This document shows, piece by piece, positions 55,434-63,271 of a DNA stretch of 64,000 nt (within the stretch, counting starts at the first letter, position 1; every line of letters starts with the position of its first letter). A program made the position numbers and the translations under genes. Source of the stretch: Hyphomicrobium_A sp963817485. Its GTDB lineage: Bacteria > Pseudomonadota > Alphaproteobacteria > Rhizobiales > Hyphomicrobiaceae. Under the pieces are notes generated by a model, which saw nothing but the letters and a program-made list of their open reading frames with translations, was not told where the DNA came from and did not search any database. The stretch lies in NCBI GenBank assembly GCA_963817485.1, contig CAWFOR010000012.1, forward strand, positions 234,993 through 298,992. The letters run 5' to 3'.

Positions 55434-55614
55434 AAGAGTGGCGACGGATCGCGCCCGCCTCTTCCGTTTTCACGTCAAATCGCAGGGAACCAAGCCACAG
55501 CGCTGCCCATTCTTTGCAGGAATTCCCTGCTGGTCTCCCCGTTTCGTCCCGCCGCTGCAGCGGCCGGCAGCAGAACCGGCTCGGGCACGGCACATGATCA
55601 GAAGGAGCACAACC

Positions 55615-55950
55615 GTGACACCGATGCGAAAGCTTGTCGTTCCTCTTCTATGCGCGAGCCTCTTGGCTCCGTCGCTCCCCGCCGCCTCCGCCAACGCGCT
55701 GCCGCTGGCAAGACCCGCCGTCGCTGCCGACGATGGCGTGACCCTGGCCCGCTGGGGTCGCGGACCCGGCCCGCTGGGCATCTTCGGCGCCATCGTCGCC
55801 GGCACGCTCGTCGCTGCCGCCATCACCGACCATCGCGCGCGCCACGAGGACATGGAGCACTGCGCGGCGGACTTCCGTTCCTTCGATTGGCGCACCGGCA
55901 CCTACATCAATCGCTACGGCGAGGAGCGCGTCTGCCCGTATCTGCGCTGA
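55615..55950 (+). CDS. BA14K-family exported protein
   Basis: 111 residues from the GTG at 55615 (AAGGAG 8 nt upstream). Signal peptide (about 4-34, PLLCASLLAPSLPAAS), a short hydrophobic segment (GIFGAIVAGTLVAAAI) and a C-terminal BA14K-like repeat HCAADFRSFDWRTGTYINRYGEERVCPYL (abridged here as FDWRTGTYINRYG), with two Cys. BA14K proteins are small cell-surface lectin-like immunoreactive proteins in Brucella and relatives. Followed by a strong terminator. Confidence 0.8.
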   Translation: MTPMRKLVVPLLCASLLAPSLPAASANALPLARPAVAADDGVTLARWGRGPGPLGIFGAIVAGTLVAAAITDHRARHEDMEHCAADFRSFDWRTGTYINRYGEERVCPYLR

Positions 55951-55973
55951 CGCGTTCGACACAAAACGCGATC

Positions 55974-56003
55974 AAGGCGTCGGTTGCACAACCGGCGCCT
56001 TTT
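55974..56003 (+). terminator. Intrinsic terminator after the BA14K gene
   Basis: A 12-bp stem (55974-55985 with 55990-56001, one T-G wobble), GCAC loop and a T run to 56003, 24 nt after the stop codon. Confidence 0.85.
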
Positions 56004-56289
56004 CGCATTTCAAGACGCCCACGGCGCATCGTCGCAGCGAGCATTCGCGCCGCATTCCTTTCATGTGCGTCTGTAAGATAGCGCTCAACCCGGCGCGGCT
56101 GTCGCACGACGGCTCGATCCAGATGTCGGCGCGAGGGAACAGACGGGCCGATAGCCGGGGACTGCACGAGCGCATGAAGCGCAACGGCTGGCGAGAATGC
56201 GGCCGTCGATGCTGACCGCGGCGTGAATCCGAAACGGGCGCGAGCTGCGTGCAGCCGCCCCGACAATCTCTACACATCCAGGAGTGACC

Positions 56290-56970
56290 ATGATCAAGCG
56301 GCTCTCAACCGCGGCGATCGGCTTTGCGTTCGCGTGTTCAATCGGCTCGGCTCAGGCGGGCCCCTACTTCGGCTTCGACGGGCGCCACTACGGGGAGCTG
56401 GAGAACGCCCCCAACTTCGGGCGTCCAAAGACCACCGAGCACGGCAAGCTCGATCACGCCGATGCCCCTCGCAAGTGCCTACAGCCGGAAATCCGCGCTT
56501 TGCTGGAGCACGTCGAGGACGTGTTCGGGCCGGTCGAGGTGATCTCGACCTGCAGGCCGGGTGCGACCATCGCCGGCAGCGGGCGCCCCTCGCGGCATGC
56601 AAGCGGCAACGCAGTCGATTTCGAGGCCGGCAGCCGCAAGGCCGCGATCATCAACTGGCTCGTCGCCAACAACCACACGGGCGGCACCATGACCTACTCG
56701 GACATGAGCCATATCCATATCGACTTCGGCCCGCATTTCGTGGCGCTGGCAGCCCCATCCGGCGGCGGGGGCACGCGCGTCGCGAGCCGCGCCACTCGCG
56801 GCGTGCGCTACGGCGAGGGCTACTCGCGCGCCTATGATCGCGCCTACGATGGGGGATCGCGCGGGTACGCGCGTGAGGCCTACAACAGCACGCGAGGGGG
56901 CTCCTACAGCTACGACCGCGCCGATAGCGGCTCGCAATACCGGTCGGGCTACGCGACCATCTATCGTTAG
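56290..56970 (+). CDS. M15/DUF882-type exported peptidase-like protein
   Basis: 226 residues from the ATG at 56290 (AGGAG 5 nt upstream; a GTG at 56284 is possible). Signal peptide (about 1-24). The core keeps the M15 metallopeptidase signature SRHASGNAVDF (SxHxxGxAxD) and, downstream, HIHIDFG, giving the His-Asp-His zinc ligands of D-Ala-D-Ala-type peptidases. The last about 70 residues are low complexity, rich in Gly, Ser, Arg and Tyr. Probably trims or binds peptidoglycan peptides in the periplasm. Confidence 0.78.
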   Translation: MIKRLSTAAIGFAFACSIGSAQAGPYFGFDGRHYGELENAPNFGRPKTTEHGKLDHADAPRKCLQPEIRALLEHVEDVFGPVEVISTCRPGATIAGSGRPSRHASGNAVDFEAGSRKAAIINWLVANNHTGGTMTYSDMSHIHIDFGPHFVALAAPSGGGGTRVASRATRGVRYGEGYSRAYDRAYDGGSRGYAREAYNSTRGGSYSYDRADSGSQYRSGYATIYR

Positions 56971-56979
56971 CTCTGCTAT

Positions 56980-57011
56980 GAGAGGTGCCGGGCACTCTCC
57001 CGGCGCCTCTC
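56980..57011 (+). terminator. Stable stem-loop after the M15-like gene
   Basis: A 13-bp stem (56980-56992 with 56999-57011, one T-G wobble) around CACTCT, starting 9 nt after the stop. Weak on T residues, so termination may be Rho-assisted. Confidence 0.55.
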
Positions 57012-57183
57012 AACTCGCAGTCGCGGAAGCCGAATGCGCCTTCGGAAATGTGCCCAGGGCTGGTCGGCGCCTTGCCGCTTCAACCTCGCCACAATCGGTT
57101 GCGTTACGGATTGTTGCCGACCCTCGATCATATGCTCGCCGCTTGCCTTAAGCGCGCGGAAACCCCGAAAATCCGGCCGTTAC

Positions 57184-57366
57184 TCAATCACTTCGTAAGC
57201 TTCGTAAGGTTCGCCGGACGTGATCGGGGAAGGCCCTCTTCGCCTTGCCTTTCGCCTGTGCCCGGTCCATATAGGGCCGATCGAACACGCCTTGGTTCAC
57301 GATACGGCGGCGCATAATTGTGTCGACACTGACGTCTCCATCGCGCGATTTGATGTCCTCCGTCAT
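57184..57366 (-). CDS. Possible small antisense gene in the cspA leader
   Basis: 60 residues from an ATG at 57366 (MTEDIKSRDGDVSVD...). Codon third positions are GC-biased as in real genes, and the product is basic and hydrophilic (RAQAKGKAKRAF). There is no good ribosome site and no recognised family. The same DNA is the 5' leader region of cspA, which could instead explain its conservation. Low confidence. Confidence 0.25.
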   Translation of the reverse strand: MTEDIKSRDGDVSVDTIMRRRIVNQGVFDRPYMDRAQAKGKAKRAFPDHVRRTLRSLRSD

Positions 57367-57405
57367 CCGTCGGAGGGGATTGCCTAATTGCTTTGGAGGC
57401 ATTGG

Positions 57406-57612
57406 ATGGCAAACGGCACTGTGAAGTGGTTCAACGGCCAAAAGGGCTACGGCTTCATCCAGCCGGATGAGGGTGGCAACGACGTCTTCGTGCACATCTC
57501 TGCTGTCGAGCGCGCTGGTCTTTCGACCCTGCGCGAGGGACAGAAGGTCGGGTACGAGACCGAGACCGGCCGCAACGGCAAGGTGGCGGCTGTCAATCTG
57601 CGCCCTCTCTAA
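57406..57612 (+). CDS. cspA: Cold-shock protein, CspA family
   Basis: 68 residues from the ATG at 57406 (GGAGG upstream). Single cold-shock domain with RNP1 KGYGFI and RNP2 VFVHIS, plus TVKWFNGQKG at the start. Binds RNA and melts structure. Preceded by about 400 bp without a convincing gene, which may contain a long regulatory leader as is usual for cold-shock genes. Followed by a strong palindrome, then infA. Confidence 0.94.
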   Translation: MANGTVKWFNGQKGYGFIQPDEGGNDVFVHISAVERAGLSTLREGQKVGYETETGRNGKVAAVNLRPL

Positions 57613-57636
57613 CGAACCGCGGAACATTTCCGCTTT

Positions 57637-57664
57637 TAGGGGAGCAGCCTAGCCTGCTCCCCTA
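57637..57664. terminator. Perfect 11-bp inverted repeat after cspA
   Basis: TAGGGGAGCAG (57637-57647) pairs with CTGCTCCCCTA (57654-57664) around CCTAGC. It lies 25 nt after the cspA stop and 69 nt before infA. No T run follows, so it could reduce rather than stop readthrough into infA. Confidence 0.6.
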
Positions 57665-57732
57665 GCATTATGAGGGCACGATGCCGGCGCCACTGCGGCG
57701 CGCCCCGTGCGCATCCTCGAACAGGAGATTTG

Positions 57733-58020
57733 ATGGCGAAGGAAGAGATGCTGGAGTTCGAAGGCGTGGTCGCGGAAGTGCTTCCCGACGCCCGCTGTCG
57801 CGTCAAGCTCGACAACGGCCATGAGGTGATTGCCTACACCTCGGGACGCATGAAGAAGAACCGCATCCGAATTCTCGCCGGCGACAAGGTGACGGTCGAG
57901 ATGACGCCGTACGATCTCACCAAGGGCCGTATCAACTTCCGCCACAAGGACGTGCGCTCGGGCCCGCCGGGCGGAGGACCGCCGCGCCCCGGCGCGGGCA
58001 GCGGCATGCGCCGCCGCTGA
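57733..58020 (+). CDS. infA: Translation initiation factor IF-1 with C-terminal tail
   Basis: 95 residues from the ATG at 57733 (ACAGGAG upstream). The OB-fold is complete: LEFEGVVAEVLPDARCRVKLDNG, ISGRMKKNRIRILAGDKV-type region (TSGRMKKNRIRI) and MTPYDLTKGRINFR. IF-1 is normally about 72 residues; here a Gly/Pro-rich, basic tail of about 20 residues follows (SGPPGGGPPRPG). Adjacent to cspA, so the pair may be a stress or cold-adapted translation module rather than the only IF-1 of the genome. Confidence 0.92.
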   Translation: MAKEEMLEFEGVVAEVLPDARCRVKLDNGHEVIAYTSGRMKKNRIRILAGDKVTVEMTPYDLTKGRINFRHKDVRSGPPGGGPPRPGAGSGMRRR

Positions 58021-58150
58021 GCGTGCAGCAGTCAGGCTCAAGCACTATTGCCGATGTCGAAATGAGCTGAAGAACGGGAGACCGCGTTCCCGCCGCGCTG
58101 CTCAGCAATCATCTGTACGCAGAGTTTGCGGCGAGCGCGTTGGTCGCGGT

Positions 58151-58178
58151 TAGATACAATTCTGCATTTCTGTATCTA
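58151..58178. promoter_or_regulatory. Inverted repeat TAGATACA-N12-TGTATCTA
   Basis: Perfect 8-bp arms (58151-58158, 58171-58178), 104 nt before the nuclease start in the 261-bp interval after infA. Could be a regulator site or mRNA hairpin; no assignment. Confidence 0.4.
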
Positions 58179-58281
58179 GCTTGCTCAGTCCACGACGTAT
58201 TCTACGGACTCCCCACAGGTTGCAAGCGCACGCCATAGTTCAGCCTAGGTTGCGCCATGCGAATCAGTCGAATTCGCGGGC

Positions 58282-59055
58282 ATGTATGCATATCGTAGCT
58301 GGTTTGTTCGTCGCTCAGTGGCGTCCGCGCTGGTCGGCGTTCTCGCTCTCATCCCCGTCCTGCTGCTTCCGGCGCGCGACAGCGTCGCCTACAGCGGGCC
58401 TCCCCAAGACACCCTCCCGCAAGGCGCGGCGCCCCCAAACGCGCTCCCTCACAACGCCCTCACCGGCCGAGCGCGTGTGATCGACGGCGACACCATCGAG
58501 CTCTCCGGCCGCCACGTGCGCCTCGAAGGCATCGATGCGCCCGAGATCGCGCAGACCTGCGGGCGCTGGCTTATCGGCACGTGGCCCTGCGGCACCGCCG
58601 CGGGCGACGCGCTCGAGAAGCTCATCGGCGGAGAGACCGTCACCTGCGATAGCCGCGGCCTCGACAAGTACGGACGCACGCTCGGCGTCTGCTTCGTCGC
58701 CGGCCGCGATGTCAATGCGGAGATGGTGCGCGAGGGCTACGCCTGGGCCTTCGTCAAATACTCGACGAGCTACGTGCAGGAGGAAGCGGAGGCGCGCGCG
58801 CTGCACATCGGCATCTGGCAAGGCAAGGCCGAGCCCGCGTGGGAGTTCCGCGCGCACCGCTGGGCCGGCGCCGAGCAGGACGCGCCGAAGGGCTGCGCCA
58901 TCAAGGGCAACGTGACCGCGCACGGCCGCATCTACCACATGCCGTGGAGCCCCTGGTACGGCAAGATCCGGATCGACGAGGCGAAAGGAAAGCGCTGGTT
59001 CTGCACGGAGGCCGAGGCGCTCGCCGCCGGCTGGCGCCCGGCCGCCGTTCACTAA
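58282..59055 (+). CDS. Secreted thermonuclease (SNase-like)
   Basis: 257 residues. N-terminal signal/anchor helix (about 12-32), short Pro-rich linker, then the SNase domain: ARVIDGDTIEL (Asp68, Asp70), RLEGIDAPE (Arg80), KYGRTLGVCF (Arg), and HIGIWQG. The C-terminal about 55 residues (CAIKGNV, WFCTEAEALAAGWRP) resemble small Cys-containing extensions on some exported nucleases. Calcium-dependent sugar-nonspecific nuclease; likely periplasmic or extracellular. Confidence 0.88.
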   Translation: MYAYRSWFVRRSVASALVGVLALIPVLLLPARDSVAYSGPPQDTLPQGAAPPNALPHNALTGRARVIDGDTIELSGRHVRLEGIDAPEIAQTCGRWLIGTWPCGTAAGDALEKLIGGETVTCDSRGLDKYGRTLGVCFVAGRDVNAEMVREGYAWAFVKYSTSYVQEEAEARALHIGIWQGKAEPAWEFRAHRWAGAEQDAPKGCAIKGNVTAHGRIYHMPWSPWYGKIRIDEAKGKRWFCTEAEALAAGWRPAAVH

Positions 59056-59158
59056 CAAAACATCTACAGTACAATGATAAAGCGCGGCGGTTCTTCGGGT
59101 TTACCGTTCCTGAAGGCCGCCCCGCTAGCCTCCCCCTCGCTTTCGAGGGGTAGCGGAT

Positions 59159-59998
59159 GTGATTTCTGCCATGGCGCAAACAGTTGGCCGGAGCATCGTC
59201 AGGCATCCTTGGTCGAGCCTGCGCGATGCGGTGCTGCTTTCGAGCCTCATGGCGTTCGCTGTGCTGCTCGCGTGGCGCTACGACCTCTTCGCGTTCTTGA
59301 GGGCGCTCGCCGATCCCCAGCGGGAAATATCGCCACCGGAGGCGGCGCTTCTGACGATCCTGTTCGTTATCTGCCTCTACACGTTCATTGCGCGCAGGCT
59401 GGCGGACGATCGGTTGGATCGGTTGAGTGCGTCCGAGCTTGCCGTCGAGATCCGCAAGCTGCGTGAGCTTGCGATGCAGGACCCGCTGACCCGGCTCCCC
59501 AATCGGCGCGCGCTGCTGGCCGGGCTCGAGGCAGCGACCGCGGAATGCAACGCGGGCGATCACCGCCACGCATTCTTCATTCTCGACCTCAACGGCTTCA
59601 AGCGCGTCAACGATCTGTGCGGCCACGCCGTTGGCGATCATGTCCTGCAGGTGGTGGTCGAGCGCTTCCGCCGCGTCGCGCGGCCGAGCGATCTTCTGGC
59701 CCGCCTCGGCGGCGACGAGTTCGCGGTGCTCTCCTATGACGTCGACAAGCAGGCTGCGATGGCAATCGGCAATCGCTTCATCGAAGTTCTCGCCAACGGC
59801 ATCGCCACCGACGGATACCTGCACGAGCTCGGTGTCGCGATCGGCGCCACGCTGCTGCCCGACGATGGCTCGACCTCGGAAGCGATCCTGCACAACGCCG
59901 ACATCGCCATGTACCGGGCGAAGGCGCAGCAAGGATCGGCGCTCGCATTCTTCTATACGGCAACAGCGGCGCCGCAATCGGTGCGCGAAGCCGGCTGA
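59159..59998 (+). CDS. Membrane-anchored diguanylate cyclase (GGDEF)
   Basis: 279 residues from a GTG at 59159 with GAGGGG upstream (an ATG at 59171 is possible). Two N-terminal helices (about 24-40 and 60-80), then a GGDEF domain with intact GGDEF at 184-188, DPLTRLPNRRAL and DLNGFKRVND. An RxxD inhibitory-site motif (RPSD, 175-178) lies five residues before GGDEF, so c-di-GMP product inhibition is expected. No EAL domain. Makes c-di-GMP at the inner membrane. Confidence 0.92.
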   Translation: MISAMAQTVGRSIVRHPWSSLRDAVLLSSLMAFAVLLAWRYDLFAFLRALADPQREISPPEAALLTILFVICLYTFIARRLADDRLDRLSASELAVEIRKLRELAMQDPLTRLPNRRALLAGLEAATAECNAGDHRHAFFILDLNGFKRVNDLCGHAVGDHVLQVVVERFRRVARPSDLLARLGGDEFAVLSYDVDKQAAMAIGNRFIEVLANGIATDGYLHELGVAIGATLLPDDGSTSEAILHNADIAMYRAKAQQGSALAFFYTATAAPQSVREAG

Positions 59999-60029
59999 GG
60001 CTGCTGTTGCGGTTCAAAAGTTACCGGCC

Positions 60030-60740
60030 TCAGCCGGCGGCCGCCTGCTGGCAAATCTTCGGCATCGGCGTGCCGGTGAACCACAGCTCATAGCTGTTGG
60101 GTGCATTCGTGCGCGCCCACTCCGTGGCGGAGATGTCCTTCACGGCGAGCTCGAGCCCGAGCGTGCCGAATAGCCCGACGATCTGGTTCGCCCGGTCCTT
60201 GTCCTCGGCGTGGAAGAAGCGCAGCTCCTGGTTGGAGCCCGCATAGCCGGGGAACTTGCGCACGCCCGGAAAGATGATCTGTGCCTTGTCGGCGTCCTTG
60301 AACGCCTCGCGCAGGCGCACGAGGCAGGTGTAGGACTCATCGTTGGGCACGTGGATGAAGATGCGCGCCGGACGGCGCTCGAGCGCGATGCGGTAGGCGT
60401 CCGCCACCTCGGGGTTTTCCTTCGACGCGTTCTGGATTGCCACCTCGAGCATCGGCAGCAGCTCTTTGTTTTGAGCCCCCGTCGCGTAGTCGATCTGGGC
60501 CGCGATAAACTCCACCGGCACCTTGTTGTTCTTGGCGAGGTACTCAAACATGGCAATGCCGTACTTCTGCTTCTCAGGCGAGGCATCGGTGACGAGATCG
60601 ATCATGCCTTTGAGGTCGTTGACGTTCTGCTGCCAACGCGTCCAGTACCAGCCCATGCCCGCAACGGTGAGCGGCACGAGCACGATCGACAGCATCTTGA
60701 AGAGCGCATCCCACCAGTCGCTGTTGATGTTGAGTTTCAC
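60030..60740 (-). CDS. Membrane-anchored hypothetical protein
   Basis: 236 residues from a GTG at 60740 (GGGGG upstream); earlier in-frame codons show no coding character. One transmembrane helix (about 10-35, FKMLSIVLVPLTVAGMGWYW), then a soluble domain in two parts: a helical region (YGIAMFEYLAKNNKVP) and an alpha/beta region with RIFIHVPNDESYTCLVRLREAF, RANQIVGLFGTLGLELAVKD, and YELWFTGTP at the end. Family not recognised. Convergent with the GGDEF gene; might be part of a surface or signalling unit, but this is only proximity. Confidence 0.7.
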   Translation of the reverse strand: MKLNINSDWWDALFKMLSIVLVPLTVAGMGWYWTRWQQNVNDLKGMIDLVTDASPEKQKYGIAMFEYLAKNNKVPVEFIAAQIDYATGAQNKELLPMLEVAIQNASKENPEVADAYRIALERRPARIFIHVPNDESYTCLVRLREAFKDADKAQIIFPGVRKFPGYAGSNQELRFFHAEDKDRANQIVGLFGTLGLELAVKDISATEWARTNAPNSYELWFTGTPMPKICQQAAAG

Positions 60741-61095
60741 TGTCGGCAGCCCCCGTGCGTGTACGGACGACGAGCGCACGCGATAGCGTAGCCGCCCGGC
60801 AAATCTTTTGGCTTTGCGCCGCATTTCCCTATTCAAAAGCGGCATTGCCGTGACGGCGCGGCGCACTACGGCGCCTACGGAATGATCGCGTTGGTTAATG
60901 CCCATCGCCTTGCCCGCGCTTTCTCTGGATCGACAAATATAGCGCCACATCACGGCGATAGCAGGGTCGACCGCCTGCGTTGTCGCGGCGGTGCCTGCGG
61001 GCTCTCGCGGCAGAACATCGCAACGCGGTGGCGCAACTTCCGGTGCGACGATATTGTCCGGCCGAAAATCGCAAGAAGGCCCCCAGGTCTCCACC
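60741..61095. other. Divergent intergenic region without a supported gene
   Basis: 355 bp between divergent starts. Open frames continue through it on both strands but show no family, ribosome site or codon bias. It should hold promoters for both genes; no clear operator found. Confidence 0.45.
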
Positions 61096-62664
61096 ATGCC
61101 GCTCACCCTCAGCCGCCGGCAGTTTCTGTCGGGCAGCGCCCTGCTGGCACTCGATCTCATCCCGCTTCCGGCACTCTCTTCGGAGTCCGTGCCGGGAGGG
61201 ATCCGCTACGGAACGGCGCAGCCTTTCGACTTCGACCGGCTGCGGCTCAAGGCCAGCCGGCTCGCCGGCGTGCCGTTCGAGGCGGAGACGCCGCCGGTGC
61301 CGGACATCGTCCACGCCATCGACTTCGACGCCGCGCAGAAGATCAAGTTCCGCCCCGAGCGCGCACTCTGGAGCGGCGACGCGCATGCCATGCCCGTCCG
61401 CATGTTCCACCTCGACAAGTTCAACGGGCTTCCCGTCCGTATCAACGTCGTCTCGGATGGCATGGCGCGCGAGATCGTCTACGCGCGCGACGACTTCGAC
61501 TACGGTGATACCGCGCTCGCCGAGAAGCTGCCCGTCGATCTGGGCTTCTGCGGCTTTCGCGTCATGAACGGCCCCGACGCGGACACCGACTGGCTGGCCT
61601 TTCAGGGCGCGAGCTACTTCCGCACCTGCGGGGAGGAAAACCAGTACGGCGCCTCCGCGCGCGGCATCGCCATCGACACGGCGCTGAAGGAGGAGTTCCC
61701 ACGCTTCGTCGAGTTCTGGCTCGAGGAGAAGGACAACGCGGCCGGGATCACCATATACGCGCTGCTCAACGGCCCGAGCCTCACCGGAGCCTACAAGTTC
61801 GACGCGACGAAAGAGGCGGGCGCCGTCATCGGCGTGACCGCGGAGCTCAATATCCGCAAGGACATCGAGAGGCTCGGCATCGCGCCGCTCACCAGCATGT
61901 ACTGGTATGCGAAGGGCGACCGCCCGAAGCAGGCCGATTGGCGTCCGGAGATCCACGACAGCGATGGGCTTGCTCTGCATACGGGCGGCGGTGAGCGCAT
62001 CTGGCGTCCGCTGATCAATCCCACGTATGTAAAGACCAACTCCTTCTTCGATACCAATCCGAAGGCGTTCGGGCTCATGCAGCGCGACCGCCGGTTCGCG
62101 GACTACGAAGACGACGGCGCCTTCTACAACCGGCGCCCCAGCATCTGGATCGAGCCCGTCGGCGAATGGGGCGAGGGCGCGGTACAGCTCGTCGAGATAC
62201 CGACGGGCGATGAGGTGCACGACAACATCGTCGCCTACTGGACGCCGAAGAAGCCGGTCAAGGCGGGCGACAAGCTCGTCTTCTCCTACCGGACGTATTG
62301 GCAGAACGATGAGCCGAGCCCGCCGGCGAACCTCGCGCGCGCGGTCGCGACCCGCACCGGTGTCGACGGCATCCCGGGCACCGAAGCCCACTATGACGTG
62401 CGCAAGCGCAAGTTCGTCGTCGACTGGGAGGGCGGCCCCTTGACCGGCATGGCGCCGCGCTTCGACATCACTCCCGTAGTGACCGCCTCGCACGGCGCCA
62501 TCGGCAACGCCTACGTCGTCAAGGTCGTCGGCACCGAAAAGTGGCGCGCTCTGTTCGACCTGGCGGTCGAAGGCAAGTCCACGGTCGATCTGCGCTGCTA
62601 CCTGCGCCTCGGCGACCAGACGCTCACCGAGACCTGGCTCTATCAGTACGCCGTCGAGGCTTGA
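61096..62664 (+). CDS. opgD: Periplasmic glucan biosynthesis protein, OpgD/OpgG family
   Basis: 522 residues from the ATG at 61096. Twin-arginine signal SRRQFLSG (Arg7-Arg8) with hydrophobic segment ending near LSS, so Tat export; this favours OpgD over Sec-exported OpgG. The MdoG domain follows: FDFDRLRLKASRLAG near the start, GFCGFRVMNG, ASYFRTCGEENQYGASARGIAID, PFGG-free variants such as WIEPVGEWGEGAVQLVEIPT and NIVAYWTPKKPVKAGD. Shapes or branches osmoregulated periplasmic glucans. No opgH glucosyltransferase gene is in the window. Confidence 0.92.
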   Translation: MPLTLSRRQFLSGSALLALDLIPLPALSSESVPGGIRYGTAQPFDFDRLRLKASRLAGVPFEAETPPVPDIVHAIDFDAAQKIKFRPERALWSGDAHAMPVRMFHLDKFNGLPVRINVVSDGMAREIVYARDDFDYGDTALAEKLPVDLGFCGFRVMNGPDADTDWLAFQGASYFRTCGEENQYGASARGIAIDTALKEEFPRFVEFWLEEKDNAAGITIYALLNGPSLTGAYKFDATKEAGAVIGVTAELNIRKDIERLGIAPLTSMYWYAKGDRPKQADWRPEIHDSDGLALHTGGGERIWRPLINPTYVKTNSFFDTNPKAFGLMQRDRRFADYEDDGAFYNRRPSIWIEPVGEWGEGAVQLVEIPTGDEVHDNIVAYWTPKKPVKAGDKLVFSYRTYWQNDEPSPPANLARAVATRTGVDGIPGTEAHYDVRKRKFVVDWEGGPLTGMAPRFDITPVVTASHGAIGNAYVVKVVGTEKWRALFDLAVEGKSTVDLRCYLRLGDQTLTETWLYQYAVEA

Positions 62665-62700
62665 GGCCGCCGTCGCGGCGCAGACCACGAATGTCGCGCG

Positions 62701-63228
62701 CTATTGCACCAGCACCTTCTTGCCGTCGGCGCCCTTCGCCTCGCCGGCCTTGAGGTCACCGCAGCTCTCGCCCAGATACTTGCCCGTTTGCGTGATTGAG
62801 CGCTTCACCGATACCGAGCGTGTGCCGTCGGTGCCCGAGGTCGTGCTGTCGATCTTCACCTGAAAGGTCGTAGCGAAGTCGCCGCTCATCTCGGTCGTGC
62901 TCTCGACGTCGCGTTCGTTGAACTTGCACTTGGCTTCGACCGTGATCTTGTCGCCGGCCTTCTTGACCTCGTACTTCGTGCAGTTCTGCTGGTGGTCGAG
63001 CTTGCTGGCAGCGACGGTGTTCTTTTCCATCTCGCCGTCGATGCACATGGTCAGCGCCTGCGGCTTCGGTCCGTTGCCCTCGTCCATAACGGTCATGAGC
63101 TCCCATTGACCGGCCTTGCGCGCAGGCAGGTCATCGTCGCCTGCGCGGACGGCAGGGGCGGCCGCGATACAACTTGCGAAGGCGACAGAGAGAACGGCGA
63201 TCGTGTTGCGCGTCATGAGGCTTCCCAT
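62701..63228 (-). CDS. DUF3617-family exported protein
   Basis: 175 residues from the ATG at 63228 (AGGAG upstream; an ATG at 63216 is possible). Signal peptide cleaved near VRA/GD (about 29). Mature part: RKAGQWELMTVMDEGNG, TMCIDGEMEKN, CTKYEVKKAGDKITVEAKCKFN and later GESCGDLKAGEAKGADGKK, with the paired Cys pattern of DUF3617. Function not known; periplasmic. It precedes the beta-propeller gene's end in the same direction. Confidence 0.82.
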   Translation of the reverse strand: MGSLMTRNTIAVLSVAFASCIAAAPAVRAGDDDLPARKAGQWELMTVMDEGNGPKPQALTMCIDGEMEKNTVAASKLDHQQNCTKYEVKKAGDKITVEAKCKFNERDVESTTEMSGDFATTFQVKIDSTTSGTDGTRSVSVKRSITQTGKYLGESCGDLKAGEAKGADGKKVLVQ

Positions 63229-63271
63229 TGCTTACTCACTCCTGATGTCTGCGATTGCATTTGCCGGCGGC

